Assembly (NCBI GenBank): GCA_035502855.1
Contig: DATJTX010000021.1
Location: forward strand, 186,001 to 250,000
Source: Candidatus Baltobacteraceae bacterium
Lineage (GTDB): Bacteria > Vulcanimicrobiota > Vulcanimicrobiia > Vulcanimicrobiales > Vulcanimicrobiaceae
DNA length: 64,000 nt
Reading direction: 5' to 3'
The notes beneath the pieces are model-generated. The model was not told the DNA's origin. It saw only the letters and a list, made by a program, of their open reading frames with translations, and did not search any database. Both the position numbers and the translations under genes were made by a program. Shown here piece after piece: positions 26,298-32,928 of the stretch (position 1 is the first letter of the stretch; every line of letters starts with the position of its first letter).

Positions 26298-27283
26298 ACG
26301 GGAACGTGATCGTCGAGCGCGAGCGCGGTTTGCTCGAAGTCGAGCGGCGAATCGCCGACCTGCGCAGCGCCAACCTCAATCAGCCGGTCGATTTTTCAGC
26401 CGAAATCGCCGCGCTCGAGCAAAAATACGAAAGCCTCCAACGCGAACTCTTCGGTTCGCTCACGCCATGGGAGAAGGTCCACATGGCGCGCCACCCGAGC
26501 CGTCCGACCTCGCTCGATTTTATCGGGCAGTTCGACCGGTTCGACGAGCTGCACGGCGATCGCGAGTTCCGCGACGATCCGGCGATCGTCGCCGGCTTTG
26601 CGCTCTTGCGCGGGCGCGCGCTGATGGCGATCGGGCAGCAGCGAGGCCGCGACACGAAGGAGAATCTGCGCCGCAACTTCGGCATGGTCACGCCCGAAGG
26701 GTATCGCAAGGTCCAGCGGCTAGCACACATAGCCTCGCGTTTGGGTCTGCCGATTCTGACGTTCATCGACACCAAGGGCGCCGATCCCGGCATATCGTCC
26801 GAGGAGCATGCGCAGTCCGAAGCGATCGCGACCTGCCTGTACGAATTCACGCGCGCCCGCGTTCCGATCGTCGCGGCAGTGATCGGCGAGGGCGGATCCG
26901 GTGGGGCGCTCGCGCTTGGAATCGCCGATTTCATCGTCATGCTCGAGCATGCGGTGTACTCGGTTGCATCGCCCGAAGGCTGCGCTGCAATTTTGTGGGG
27001 CGATGCCGCCAAGGCCGAGGAAGCGGCCGCGCGGCTCAAGCTGACCTCGGCAGATTTGCTTCGGTTTGGTATCATCGATGAGATCATTGCCGAACCGCTC
27101 GGCGGCGCGCATCGAGATCCACAAGCCGTGATTGCCACGGTGCTGGGTGCGATGTCGGGGGCGGTTGAAAGGCTCGCACGCTCCTCACCCGAGGAGTTAC
27201 GAGAGGCTCGCTATCGGAAGTACCGCCGGGTAGGCGCATGGCAAACGGAGCGCCGGGAAGACATCGAAACACGGGTACGGTGA
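26294..27283 (+). CDS. accA: Acetyl-CoA carboxylase carboxyltransferase subunit alpha
   Basis: AccA pairs with AccD. The 329-aa protein has the N-terminal coiled region (AEIAALEQKYESLQRELFG), RPTSLDFIGQFDRFDELHGD, GFGMVTPEGYRK-type NFGMVTPEGYRK, and the catalytic-core FIDTKGADPG and IGEGGSGGALALG motifs. The start is GTG at 26294. A large frame upstream of it lies antisense-like inside accD and was excluded. Confidence 0.97.
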   Translation: MNGNVIVERERGLLEVERRIADLRSANLNQPVDFSAEIAALEQKYESLQRELFGSLTPWEKVHMARHPSRPTSLDFIGQFDRFDELHGDREFRDDPAIVAGFALLRGRALMAIGQQRGRDTKENLRRNFGMVTPEGYRKVQRLAHIASRLGLPILTFIDTKGADPGISSEEHAQSEAIATCLYEFTRARVPIVAAVIGEGGSGGALALGIADFIVMLEHAVYSVASPEGCAAILWGDAAKAEEAAARLKLTSADLLRFGIIDEIIAEPLGGAHRDPQAVIATVLGAMSGAVERLARSSPEELREARYRKYRRVGAWQTERREDIETRVR

Positions 27284-27612
27284 AGCGTCACACGCGCGCT
27301 TCGCTGATCTGGCGCTTCCTGGGACGTCTCGGCGCGACCGCGCTGGCGTTGCTCATTTTCACCCTGGTCGCCATCCAGTTTGCTCGCGTCATCGGTCAAA
27401 ACGTCGCGTTGGGGCACGAGCTTGCCTCGACGCAGAGCGACATCTTGCAATTGCAGGCGCGCCGCGCGTGGCAGCTGCGGCAACTGCGCCGCCTCGAGGA
27501 TCCCGAAGGCGCGATTCCCGAGATCCACGATCGCCTGCGTCTCGTGCGCTCGAACGAAGCGATCGTCTTCGTGAGCCCGCTCCCCTCGCCGCAGCCCTCT
27601 CCCACGCCGTGA
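27280..27612 (+). CDS. FtsB/DivIC-like septum formation protein
   Basis: The 110-aa protein has the FtsB/DivIC layout: a short basic N-terminus, one membrane helix (~residues 16-35, ATALALLIFTLVAIQFA) and a heptad-like coiled coil (~40-75, LASTQSDILQLQARRAWQLRQL), ending in a Pro/Ser tail. Family members bridge FtsL and FtsQ at the division site. The GTG at 27280 overlaps the accA TGA; an ATG at 27238 would overlap accA by 46 bp. The following S1-like and Ppx genes match a neighbourhood seen around divIC/ftsB in other phyla. Confidence 0.75.
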   Translation: MKRHTRASLIWRFLGRLGATALALLIFTLVAIQFARVIGQNVALGHELASTQSDILQLQARRAWQLRQLRRLEDPEGAIPEIHDRLRLVRSNEAIVFVSPLPSPQPSPTP

Positions 27613-27953
27613 GCGATCGCGTCTACGGATTCGTGATCAACCTGAACGCATACGGCGCGGCCGTGCGGCTGGAAAGCGGAGAACTCGCGAGCGCGCCGGC
27701 GGGCGACGTTGAAGCCCATCGCAACGATTACGAACGCGCGATGTCCACGCGCAAGTCGCTGGCCTTCGAACGCCATCCGGGGGCGCGCCGCGCGATGGTG
27801 ACGATCGTTCCGCGGATCGACGAGCCCGAGCTCGACGCCCAGATCGCGCAGTATCTGGAGAGCACGTCGGAATGGGAAAACGACGAAAACGGCGTACCTG
27901 CGCACGAACGGCATTTCTTGCAGAAGAAGAAGCGCGCCAAACTTTTTGAGTAA
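27609..27953 (+). CDS. S1-like RNA-binding domain protein
   Basis: The 114-aa product begins SDRVYGFVINLNAYGAAVRL, which follows the S1/OB-fold pattern (G-x-V...yGa-x-V-x-L), then a charged C-terminal half ending in a Lys-rich tail. The GTG overlaps the TGA of the FtsB-like gene. In Bacillus an S1 protein (YabR) also follows divIC, which supports the call. RNA binding is inferred. The TTG of ppx overlaps its end. Confidence 0.65.
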   Translation: MSDRVYGFVINLNAYGAAVRLESGELASAPAGDVEAHRNDYERAMSTRKSLAFERHPGARRAMVTIVPRIDEPELDAQIAQYLESTSEWENDENGVPAHERHFLQKKKRAKLFE

Positions 27954-28926
27954 ACACCAAGCCGTCATTTCGATCGGCACGAACTCGACGCGTGTCGTGC
28001 TGGCCGACATGGCGCCGGATATTCCGCACGTCGATTTGGCCAATTCGATCGGCACGCGCGTCGGCGAGGGGCTGCGCGAACGCGGATCGCTCGGCGAAGA
28101 GCCGATGCGCCGCACGCTCGACGCGGTAAAGCTGCATCTGCGCGCGGTGCGGGGACATTACCTGCGGCTCTTCGTCATCGCCACCAGCGCGCTGCGCCGC
28201 GCCGAGAACGGCGCGGAATTCACCGCGCAGGTCGAGGGGCTCACCGGCGTACCGGTGCAGATTCTCACCGGTGACGAGGAAGCGGCGGCGTCGTATCGCG
28301 GCGCGATCACGGCGTTCGGGCCGCCGCATCCGCAAGCGCTCGGCGTGGTCGACGTGGGCGGCGGAAGCACCGAATACGCGATCGGCGAAGGGCCGGCGCC
28401 CAGCCGCACGATCTCGTGCGAGATCGGCGCGGTTCGCATGACCGAAGAATTGCCGCTCCTGGCAGGTCTCGATGGCGTGGTCGATCTGGACACGATCGAA
28501 CGCGCGCGTGCGGTCGCGCGCGAGGCGCTCGCGCCGATCGCCGAGTTCGCGAAGGTCGCGCATCTGGCTCTGGTCGGTGGTTCGGCCACGACCGTCGCGG
28601 CGTTGCTGCGCGGCAAGAAGACGAAGATCGACACCTACGAAATCTCGCGCAGCGATCTGCAGCGCGCGCTCGTTCGGCTGTGCGCGCTGACGCTCAAAGA
28701 ACGCAAGGCGCTCGACGGGATGAAGCCGCAGCGCGCGGACATTCTGCCGGCCGGCATCATCGTACTCGAAAGCGTGCTCGATATCGCCGGGCACGACCGC
28801 GCGACCGCGACCACCGCCGATCTCTTGCTGGGATATCTGCTCCAGCAGCGCGACCGGGCAGGACGAGCCGGGTACGGCCCCGGATGGAGTCCGCATGGAA
28901 GATCAGGCTATACACCAGCACATTGA
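27946..28926 (+). CDS. Ppx/GppA family phosphatase
   Basis: Ppx/GppA enzymes hydrolyse inorganic polyphosphate or pppGpp and have an actin-like ATPase fold. The 326-aa protein has the second phosphate motif VVDVGGGSTEYA, GDEEAAASYRG (catalytic Glu region), and VGGSATTVAALL. The first motif reads ISIGTNSTR, where the normally conserved Asp (D-x-G-T/S-N-S) is Ser. That might reduce activity. A TTG start at 27946 overlaps the S1 gene by 8 bp. Its 3' end overlaps the DUF2630 gene by 32 bp. Confidence 0.88.
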   Translation: MSKHQAVISIGTNSTRVVLADMAPDIPHVDLANSIGTRVGEGLRERGSLGEEPMRRTLDAVKLHLRAVRGHYLRLFVIATSALRRAENGAEFTAQVEGLTGVPVQILTGDEEAAASYRGAITAFGPPHPQALGVVDVGGGSTEYAIGEGPAPSRTISCEIGAVRMTEELPLLAGLDGVVDLDTIERARAVAREALAPIAEFAKVAHLALVGGSATTVAALLRGKKTKIDTYEISRSDLQRALVRLCALTLKERKALDGMKPQRADILPAGIIVLESVLDIAGHDRATATTADLLLGYLLQQRDRAGRAGYGPGWSPHGRSGYTPAH

Positions 28927-29137
28927 GGACCTGGTCGCCGAGGAGCACCGGCTGCTCGCGCGCGGCGAAGCGGGGCGCCTCATGCCGCCCGAGCGTTTGC
29001 GTCTGGAAGAAGTCCAGGTGCAGCTCGACCGGTACTACGATCTGTTACGTCAACGCCGCGCGCGCCGCGACGCCGGACAAGATCCCGACGTCGTGCACAT
29101 GCGCTCGGCCGATACCGTCGAACACTACCAACAGTAA
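28895..29137 (+). CDS. DUF2630 family protein
   Basis: The 80-aa protein begins MEDQAIHQHIEDLVAEEH and continues with LEEVQVQLDRYYDLLRQRRA, the hallmark pattern of DUF2630, an all-helical family of unknown function found mostly in Actinobacteria and relatives. It begins inside the 3' end of ppx in another frame, with a GGAG-type site upstream. Confidence 0.92.
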   Translation: MEDQAIHQHIEDLVAEEHRLLARGEAGRLMPPERLRLEEVQVQLDRYYDLLRQRRARRDAGQDPDVVHMRSADTVEHYQQ

Positions 29138-29190
29138 CCAGAGGCGACCGAAACCGGGATGATGGTGGAACAGGCAGACACAGCAGACTT

Positions 29191-29475
29191 GGGGTAAGCC
29201 CCTCGAGCCGCAGGATCGGAAACGCCCTGCGGGATGCGCTCAAATTCGGCGAACTCTAACTAGTTGTTACCCTGAGCGTAGGCGCGAAGCGCCGAAGTCG
29301 AAGGGCCGCTACACGACAACGCCGAGCTAAGCGGAATCGCACGTTCGTGCGATTCCCGAAAGTGTAGAGACTGGACGGGCGCGACCTAAACACGTTCGGC
29401 GATGCTGAACATGCATGGCCAAGGCACAGTCCGGACCACAAACGTGAACGCGGTAGCGAAAGCTATAGTGGTGCG
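29191..29475 (+). ncRNA. Group I (IC3-type) self-splicing intron in trnL(UAA)
   Basis: The 285-nt intron follows a U at the 5' splice site and ends with G (omega-G), as group I introns must. Core elements are readable: P AAATTCGGCGAA (29242-29253) and Q CAACGCCGAGC pair as P4. R is GAGACTGGACGG and S is AAGGCACAGTCC, giving P7. A P6 hairpin GGAATCGCAC-GTTC-GTGCGATTCC is also present, and the 3' segment GGTAGCGAAAGCTA resembles P9 of the Anabaena trnL intron. P1 can form between exon CTT and intron GAG. No homing endonuclease is encoded. The comparison with Anabaena is from memory, not an alignment search. Confidence 0.92.
29269..29305. repeat. REP-like hairpin within the intron P5 region
   Basis: An imperfect palindrome reads ACCCTGAGCG...AGTCGAAGGG, with an inner stem GGCGC-GAA-GCGCC (29281-29293). 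It belongs to the widespread CCTGAGC...GTCGAAGG repeat type, another copy of which lies at 29566-29598. It sits between the P5 arms (GTTGT 29264-29268 and ACAAC 29316-29320). Confidence 0.75.
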
Positions 29476-29501
29476 AAAATCTGCAGCTGGAAACAGCGTC
29501 C

Positions 29502-29524
29502 GGGTTCGACTCCCGGTCATCCCA
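29502..29524 (+). repeat. att-like direct repeat, copy 1 (tRNA-Leu 3' end)
   Basis: The last 23 nt of the tRNA (GGGTTCGACTCCCGG and the following TCATCCCA) are repeated exactly at 30235-30257. tRNA 3' ends are classic targets for site-specific integration, where the element restores the tRNA and leaves a copy at the far end. Confidence 0.85.
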
Positions 29525-29565
29525 AAAACATTTTCCTTATCTTCCGCCGCACCGGCGCGGTCTTA

Positions 29566-29598
29566 TGTGTCACCCTGAGCTTGTCGAAGGGTGGCACA
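29566..29598. repeat. REP-like palindromic element
   Basis: Arms TGTGTCACCCT (29566-29576) and AGGGTGGCACA (29588-29598) pair with one G-U and surround the core GAGCTTGTCGA. This is the common CACCCTGAGC-TTGTCGAAGGGTG repeat type found in many bacterial intergenic regions. Confidence 0.85.
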
Positions 29599-29703
29599 CA
29601 CCTGGTTTGTCACGGACTTGTCACCGTGTCCGAGCCGCTTGAAATCGACGTTGTTGTATGTGACAACGACCCGTTGGTGCTTGCAGGCAGGCTTTAGCTC
29701 GTT

Positions 29704-29725
29704 TTTGTCCTGTATTCTGGACAAA
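29704..29725. promoter_or_regulatory. Inverted repeat, possible XRE operator
   Basis: TTTGTCC and GGACAAA form a perfect 7-bp inverted repeat with an 8-bp spacer, 30 bp upstream of the XRE regulator. A shorter repeat with the same spacing, GTTGT-N8-ACAAC, lies at 29650-29667. Autoregulation is inferred from position only. Confidence 0.5.
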
Positions 29726-29755
29726 TCTGGTCGCCGCTGCTAGGATGAGCGAGAA

Positions 29756-30142
29756 ATGGCGTTACCCAATCCCATCGCGCGCTTGAATGAGGCACTTCGA
29801 ATCAACCTCGTGGTTCTGCGAGCGAGAGCCGGCCTTTCGCAGGCTGCGTTAGCGAAGCGCTCAGGCGTATCGCGGGCGATCATCTCGGAACTGGAACAGG
29901 GGCGCGGCGACGTCCGCCTTACGACCCTAGCACGCGTCGCACAAGCTCTTGGCGCCACCGTGAACGAGCTCTTGGAGCCGTGGCATCCCCGTCCGCCAAC
30001 CGAGGACGAACTCGCCCGTCGCGCGCGGGAAGACGATTTTATCGACGCCGAAACCCTGCTCGCGGCGATGGACGAACGAACGACGACTCCCCGCTATAGC
30101 CGGCGTGGGCGCCGGCCGGCGAACCCCGGCGCCGTGAGATAA
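29756..30142 (+). CDS. XRE-family transcriptional regulator
   Basis: The 128-aa protein has a Cro/CI helix-turn-helix at residues ~15-70: VVLRARAGLSQAALAKRSGVSRAIISELEQGRGDVRL is the recognisable region (positions 19-55), with ALGATVNELLEP closing the domain. A charged ~55-residue tail follows with no recognised domain. It is the only gene of the island bracketed by duplicated tRNA-Leu ends. Inverted repeats upstream may be its operators. It lacks an adjacent toxin or integrase gene. Confidence 0.88.
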   Translation: MALPNPIARLNEALRINLVVLRARAGLSQAALAKRSGVSRAIISELEQGRGDVRLTTLARVAQALGATVNELLEPWHPRPPTEDELARRAREDDFIDAETLLAAMDERTTTPRYSRRGRRPANPGAVR

Positions 30143-30234
30143 TCTTCCCGTAACCCATTAGGGGCATAGACTTCGTTCCAACCCGCGCCTGGATCGAGAC
30201 TGAGCCCTCTGACATCCTGAACTGTGCTTGTGGG

Positions 30235-30257
30235 GGGTTCGACTCCCGGTCATCCCA
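30235..30257 (+). repeat. att-like direct repeat, copy 2
   Basis: This is an exact copy of the final 23 nt of the tRNA-Leu gene, including the discriminator A. The flanks are also partly similar (AAAAACATTTTC versus TAAACTTTTC). The rest of the tRNA is absent, so this is not a second tRNA gene. Confidence 0.85.
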
Positions 30258-30287
30258 TAAACTTTTCTCTCGTTGCCGGAGCCGTCT

Positions 30288-30887
30288 ATGTCAAAGCTCG
30301 GGGCCACCCTGTTGATTGCAATCGGAGCGCTCGCCATAGTGATCGGCGCCCCGGGCGTGTATCTCGCGCTCTACGCATACGCGAACGTGGACGTTCTAAA
30401 TGAGAGCAGCTTCTACATCACGGCCGGCGGCATTGCGATCGCTGCGGCCGTCGGCATACTGGCCGCATACAGCGCAGACCCGGAGCGGAGTCGATTTCCG
30501 TCTTGGGTCCTGAGTCTGGTCATCCTCGCCGGGAGCGTCCTGGGCGTCGGCTACGACACGGTGAATCGCTTGCAATTGGAACGCGAAAGAATGGCCGCGG
30601 TGCAGATGCAGTCCGCGCTGCGCCGTGAAAATGCGACCTTACAAGGCGAGAACGTGCGCATTAGAGAGACGGCGGCTAAGACCTACGCGTCGGCTCTTGC
30701 CCTCGATCGCAGCGGCTCCGCAGCGCTCGCGTCGATCCAACGCGAGACGGCCACGGCGGGCACGATCAACCAAGAAACGCTCGGCATCGCCGATCAGGCG
30801 CGCTCGCTACAGTCGTCTGCGATAGCTGCGCTGCTTCGCTTGAGACGCGACTGGCGAACCTCGCTTTGCGAAAAGCGCCCGCGCTGA
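30288..30887 (+). CDS. Membrane protein with C-terminal coiled coil, unknown
   Basis: The 199-aa protein has three predicted membrane helices (~residues 5-25, 40-60 and 72-90), then ~90 residues of Ala/Glu/Arg-rich sequence likely to be helical or coiled coil (LQLERERMAAVQMQSALRRE). No family is recognised. An ATG at 30288 is preferred over a TTG five codons upstream. It starts 30 bp after the second tRNA-Leu repeat and could be part of, or just outside, the integrated island. Confidence 0.65.
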   Translation: MSKLGATLLIAIGALAIVIGAPGVYLALYAYANVDVLNESSFYITAGGIAIAAAVGILAAYSADPERSRFPSWVLSLVILAGSVLGVGYDTVNRLQLERERMAAVQMQSALRRENATLQGENVRIRETAAKTYASALALDRSGSAALASIQRETATAGTINQETLGIADQARSLQSSAIAALLRLRRDWRTSLCEKRPR

Positions 30888-30914
30888 TTCTACTTTGCGC
30901 GCTGACGGGCATCG

Positions 30915-31556
30915 TCAGGACTCGCGTGCGTCGAGGTCCGCTCGCATGTAGGCGGCAATTGCCAACGCGTCGGGGTTCCCGAGTTTCTCCAAGCCCGCGA
31001 TAACGCCGGCGACGTTCTCCGCCGGGTGGTGGCGATTCAATTTGAAGAGGCCGGTCAATTCCTCGACGCGCATCTCTAATCCGACGATTGCCTTGAGTTG
31101 CGATTCCAAATAATCCGGCGGGGCTTCGTCGATCGTCCAGTGCGAACCGGCGCGCGTCTCCTGCGCAACCGTGAGCCGTGCCACGAACTCGCGCAGCCAT
31201 CCCGTGTCCTCGATGAATCGCACCCGACCGCGTGCCTCGACGGCGACGTAGTCGAACGTGGGCACCACCCGACCATTGATGCGCTTGGTGGCGTACCAGG
31301 TCGGCGAGACGTAGTGATCGGCGATACGAAAGAGCGCCGCGCCGCGGCCGTCGCCGCCGCGCCATTGGTTGTTGGCGCGAGCGATGTGACCTTCCAGGAT
31401 CACCGCGTCGTCTTCGACGCGCGCGAGCAGCGGCACGTAGGTGACGACCGGCTCGCCCTCGGCAACGGTGATAAATGTCGCAAGCGGATGGCCGGCGATC
31501 AGATCGAGAAGCGGTGCGCGCTCGTCGGCGCGGACGTGTGGCGGGCGATAGGTCAT
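30915..31556 (-). CDS. PaiB-like FMN-binding regulator
   Basis: The 213-aa protein belongs to the PaiB/FMN-binding split-barrel family of putative negative transcriptional regulators. It starts MTYRPPHVRADER, has FATL-type ATFITVAEGEPVVTYVPLL, the hallmark GHIARANNQW, and the C-terminal segment around VGLEMRVEELTGLFKLNRHHP. Bacillus PaiB affects protease and sporulation genes; the target here is unknown. The ATG at 31556 gives the family N-terminus, and a TTG four codons upstream is the alternative. It is divergent from an OYE gene 44 bp away. Confidence 0.88.
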   Translation of the reverse strand: MTYRPPHVRADERAPLLDLIAGHPLATFITVAEGEPVVTYVPLLARVEDDAVILEGHIARANNQWRGGDGRGAALFRIADHYVSPTWYATKRINGRVVPTFDYVAVEARGRVRFIEDTGWLREFVARLTVAQETRAGSHWTIDEAPPDYLESQLKAIVGLEMRVEELTGLFKLNRHHPAENVAGVIAGLEKLGNPDALAIAAYMRADLDARES

Positions 31557-31600
31557 TCGGTAGCGCAACCCTGGTTTGAGTGAGTGGGTACGTAATTTTC

Positions 31601-32671
31601 GTGAGTACGCTATTCTCCCCCATCATGCTGCGCGATTTGACGCTGGAGAACCGGATCGTCGTCTCGCCGATGTGCCAGTATTCCTCGACCGACGGGAACG
31701 CCAACGACTGGCACGTCGTCAACCTCGGCCACTTCGCCCTTTCCGGGCCCGGTCTGGTCTTTTTCGAAGCGACGCACGTCAGCCGCGAAGGGCGCATCAC
31801 CGATCACGACCTCGGCCTCTATTCCGACGAGAACGAAGCGGCGATGGCGCGTGTGATCGCGTTCGTTCGCACCTGGACCAAGAGCAAGATCGGCGTACAG
31901 CTCGCCCACGCCGGCCGCAAGGGATCGACGGTGCCGCCGTGGCAGGGCGGCGGCCCCGCGAGCGGCGAGCACGCCTATCAAACCGTCGCGCCCTCCGCGC
32001 TGCCGTATTCGAATTGGCCGCCGCCCAAGGCGCTCGACGATGCCGGCTTGCAAAAGATCCGCAATGATTTCACTGCCGCGGCCAAACGCGCGCAGCGTCT
32101 CGGGCTTGACGTGATCGAGCTGCACTTTGCGCACGGCTATCTCGCGCACGAATTTCTCTCGCCGCTTTCGAACCGGCGCACCGACGCGTACGGCGGCTCG
32201 CTCGAAAACCGGATGCGTTTCCCGCTCGAGCTTTTCGATTCGGTTCGCGCCGCGTGGCCGCAACGCAAACCGCTCGGCGTACGCATCTCCGCCAGCGATT
32301 GGGTCGCGGGCGGTTGGGATCTCGAGCAGTCGATCGTGTTCGTCCGGGAACTACACAAGCGCGGCTGCGATTTCGTCGACGCCTCGAGCGGCGGCCTCTC
32401 GCCGGATCAGCAAATTCCGCTCGGTCCGGGCTATCAGGTGCCCTTTGCCGAGGGCATCCGGAAGGCAACCGGCATGACGACGTTTGCGGTCGGCATGATC
32501 ACGCAGCCTGCGCAGGCCGAGGAGATCGTGAGCACCGGACAGGCCGATTGTATCGTGATCGCGCGCGGTTTCATCCGCAATCCGCGCTGGGTCTGGGATG
32601 CGGCCGACCAGCTCGGCGGTGAGCCATTCGTCCCACCCGAGTATCTGCGCGGCCGCAAATTAACGACGTAA
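31601..32671 (+). CDS. Old yellow enzyme family oxidoreductase, YqjM-like
   Basis: This FMN-dependent ene-reductase of 356 aa reduces activated C=C bonds with NAD(P)H. It has the thermophilic-like/class III trait of an active-site cysteine in VVSPMCQYSS, LAHAGRKG, the substrate-binding His pair in ELHFAHGYLAHEFLSPLSN, and the C-terminal flavin site around ADCIVIARGFIRNPRW. The GTG at 31601 gives STLFSPIMLRDL, while a GTG seven codons upstream is possible. It is divergent from a PaiB-like flavin-binding regulator. Confidence 0.93.
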   Translation: MSTLFSPIMLRDLTLENRIVVSPMCQYSSTDGNANDWHVVNLGHFALSGPGLVFFEATHVSREGRITDHDLGLYSDENEAAMARVIAFVRTWTKSKIGVQLAHAGRKGSTVPPWQGGGPASGEHAYQTVAPSALPYSNWPPPKALDDAGLQKIRNDFTAAAKRAQRLGLDVIELHFAHGYLAHEFLSPLSNRRTDAYGGSLENRMRFPLELFDSVRAAWPQRKPLGVRISASDWVAGGWDLEQSIVFVRELHKRGCDFVDASSGGLSPDQQIPLGPGYQVPFAEGIRKATGMTTFAVGMITQPAQAEEIVSTGQADCIVIARGFIRNPRWVWDAADQLGGEPFVPPEYLRGRKLTT

Positions 32672-32722
32672 CGTTTGCGTTTCAAAACGGCGAATCGGGT
32701 TAGAATATCCTAGGGAGGGCCG

Positions 32723-32752
32723 ATGATACCCCTAGGAGGGTGCGTGTCATGA
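32723..32752 (+). CDS. 9-codon upstream ORF coupled to the 41-aa gene
   Basis: ATG at 32723 encodes MIPLGGCVS and its TGA overlaps the ATG of the next small ORF (ATGA). An AGGGAGGG ribosome site precedes it. The ORF body itself contains the AGGAGGG site of the next gene. It looks like a translational leader, but expression is unproven. Confidence 0.4.
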   Translation: MIPLGGCVS

Positions 32753-32874
32753 AAGCACTATTCGCGTTTATCTTTCGCGCTGCACCGGCCGCGCACAATG
32801 ATTCGCTCCGCGCCAATCAGTTCGACGACGCACCGCGGTTTAGCCCGTGGCGCGCAATGCTGCCCCACCTGTAA
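32749..32874 (+). CDS. Small protein, 41 aa, unknown
   Basis: ATG at 32749 lies 7-8 nt after a strong AGGAGGG site; TAA is at 32872-32874. The product starts MKALFAFIFRAAPAAH and is otherwise polar, ending in RFSPWRAMLPHL. A short hydrophobic start may be a weak membrane anchor. A perfect stem-loop follows at 32877-32896. No homologue is recognised; the strong ribosome site and coupling to an upstream mini-ORF support expression. Confidence 0.55.
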   Translation: MKALFAFIFRAAPAAHNDSLRANQFDDAPRFSPWRAMLPHL

Positions 32875-32876
32875 AT

Positions 32877-32896
32877 CGGCCTTAGCCCGAAGGCCG
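32877..32896. repeat. Stem-loop after the 41-aa gene
   Basis: CGGCCTT (32877-32883) and AAGGCCG (32890-32896) form a perfect 7-bp stem with a 6-nt loop 2 bp after the stop. No U-tract follows, so it is not a clear intrinsic terminator; it may stabilise or process the transcript. Confidence 0.55.
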
Positions 32897-32928
32897 GGAG
32901 GCGGTTCGGATTCAATCTAGGTGCGCAA

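Larger units (their letters stand above)
29156..29524 (+). tRNA. tRNA-Leu (TAA), interrupted by a group I intron
   Basis: Exons 29156-29190 and 29476-29524 join to an 84-nt tRNA. The acceptor stem is GGGATGA/TCATCCC, the anticodon stem GCAGA/TCTGC with loop CTTAAAA (anticodon TAA), the long variable arm GCTG-GAAA-CAGC typical of class II tRNAs, and the T-arm CCGGG/CCCGG with TTCGACT. The intron splits the anticodon after U34, as in cyanobacterial and plastid trnL. CCA is not encoded. A copy of the 3' end occurs 733 bp downstream. Confidence 0.95.
29525..30257 (+). mobile_element. Small island between duplicated tRNA-Leu 3' ends
   Basis: The segment between the two 23-nt direct repeats carries a REP-like hairpin, inverted repeats resembling operators, and one XRE-type regulator. 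No integrase, transposase or other mobility gene is visible, so it is best read as a remnant or a mobilised passenger of a larger integrative element. The boundaries are set by the repeats. Confidence 0.6.

Noticed and set aside
29156-29524. tmRNA-like gene (tRNA ends with a long insert)
   Set aside because: The ends form a normal class II tRNA-Leu with anticodon arm and variable arm when joined; no tag-peptide reading frame or Ala-type acceptor is present, while group I core motifs are.
29525-30257. Prophage or complete integrative element
   Set aside because: Only ~0.7 kb, with no integrase, replication or structural genes; treated as a remnant island.
30225-30257. Second tRNA-Leu gene
   Set aside because: Only the last ~23 nt match; no acceptor 5' strand, D-arm or anticodon arm precedes it.
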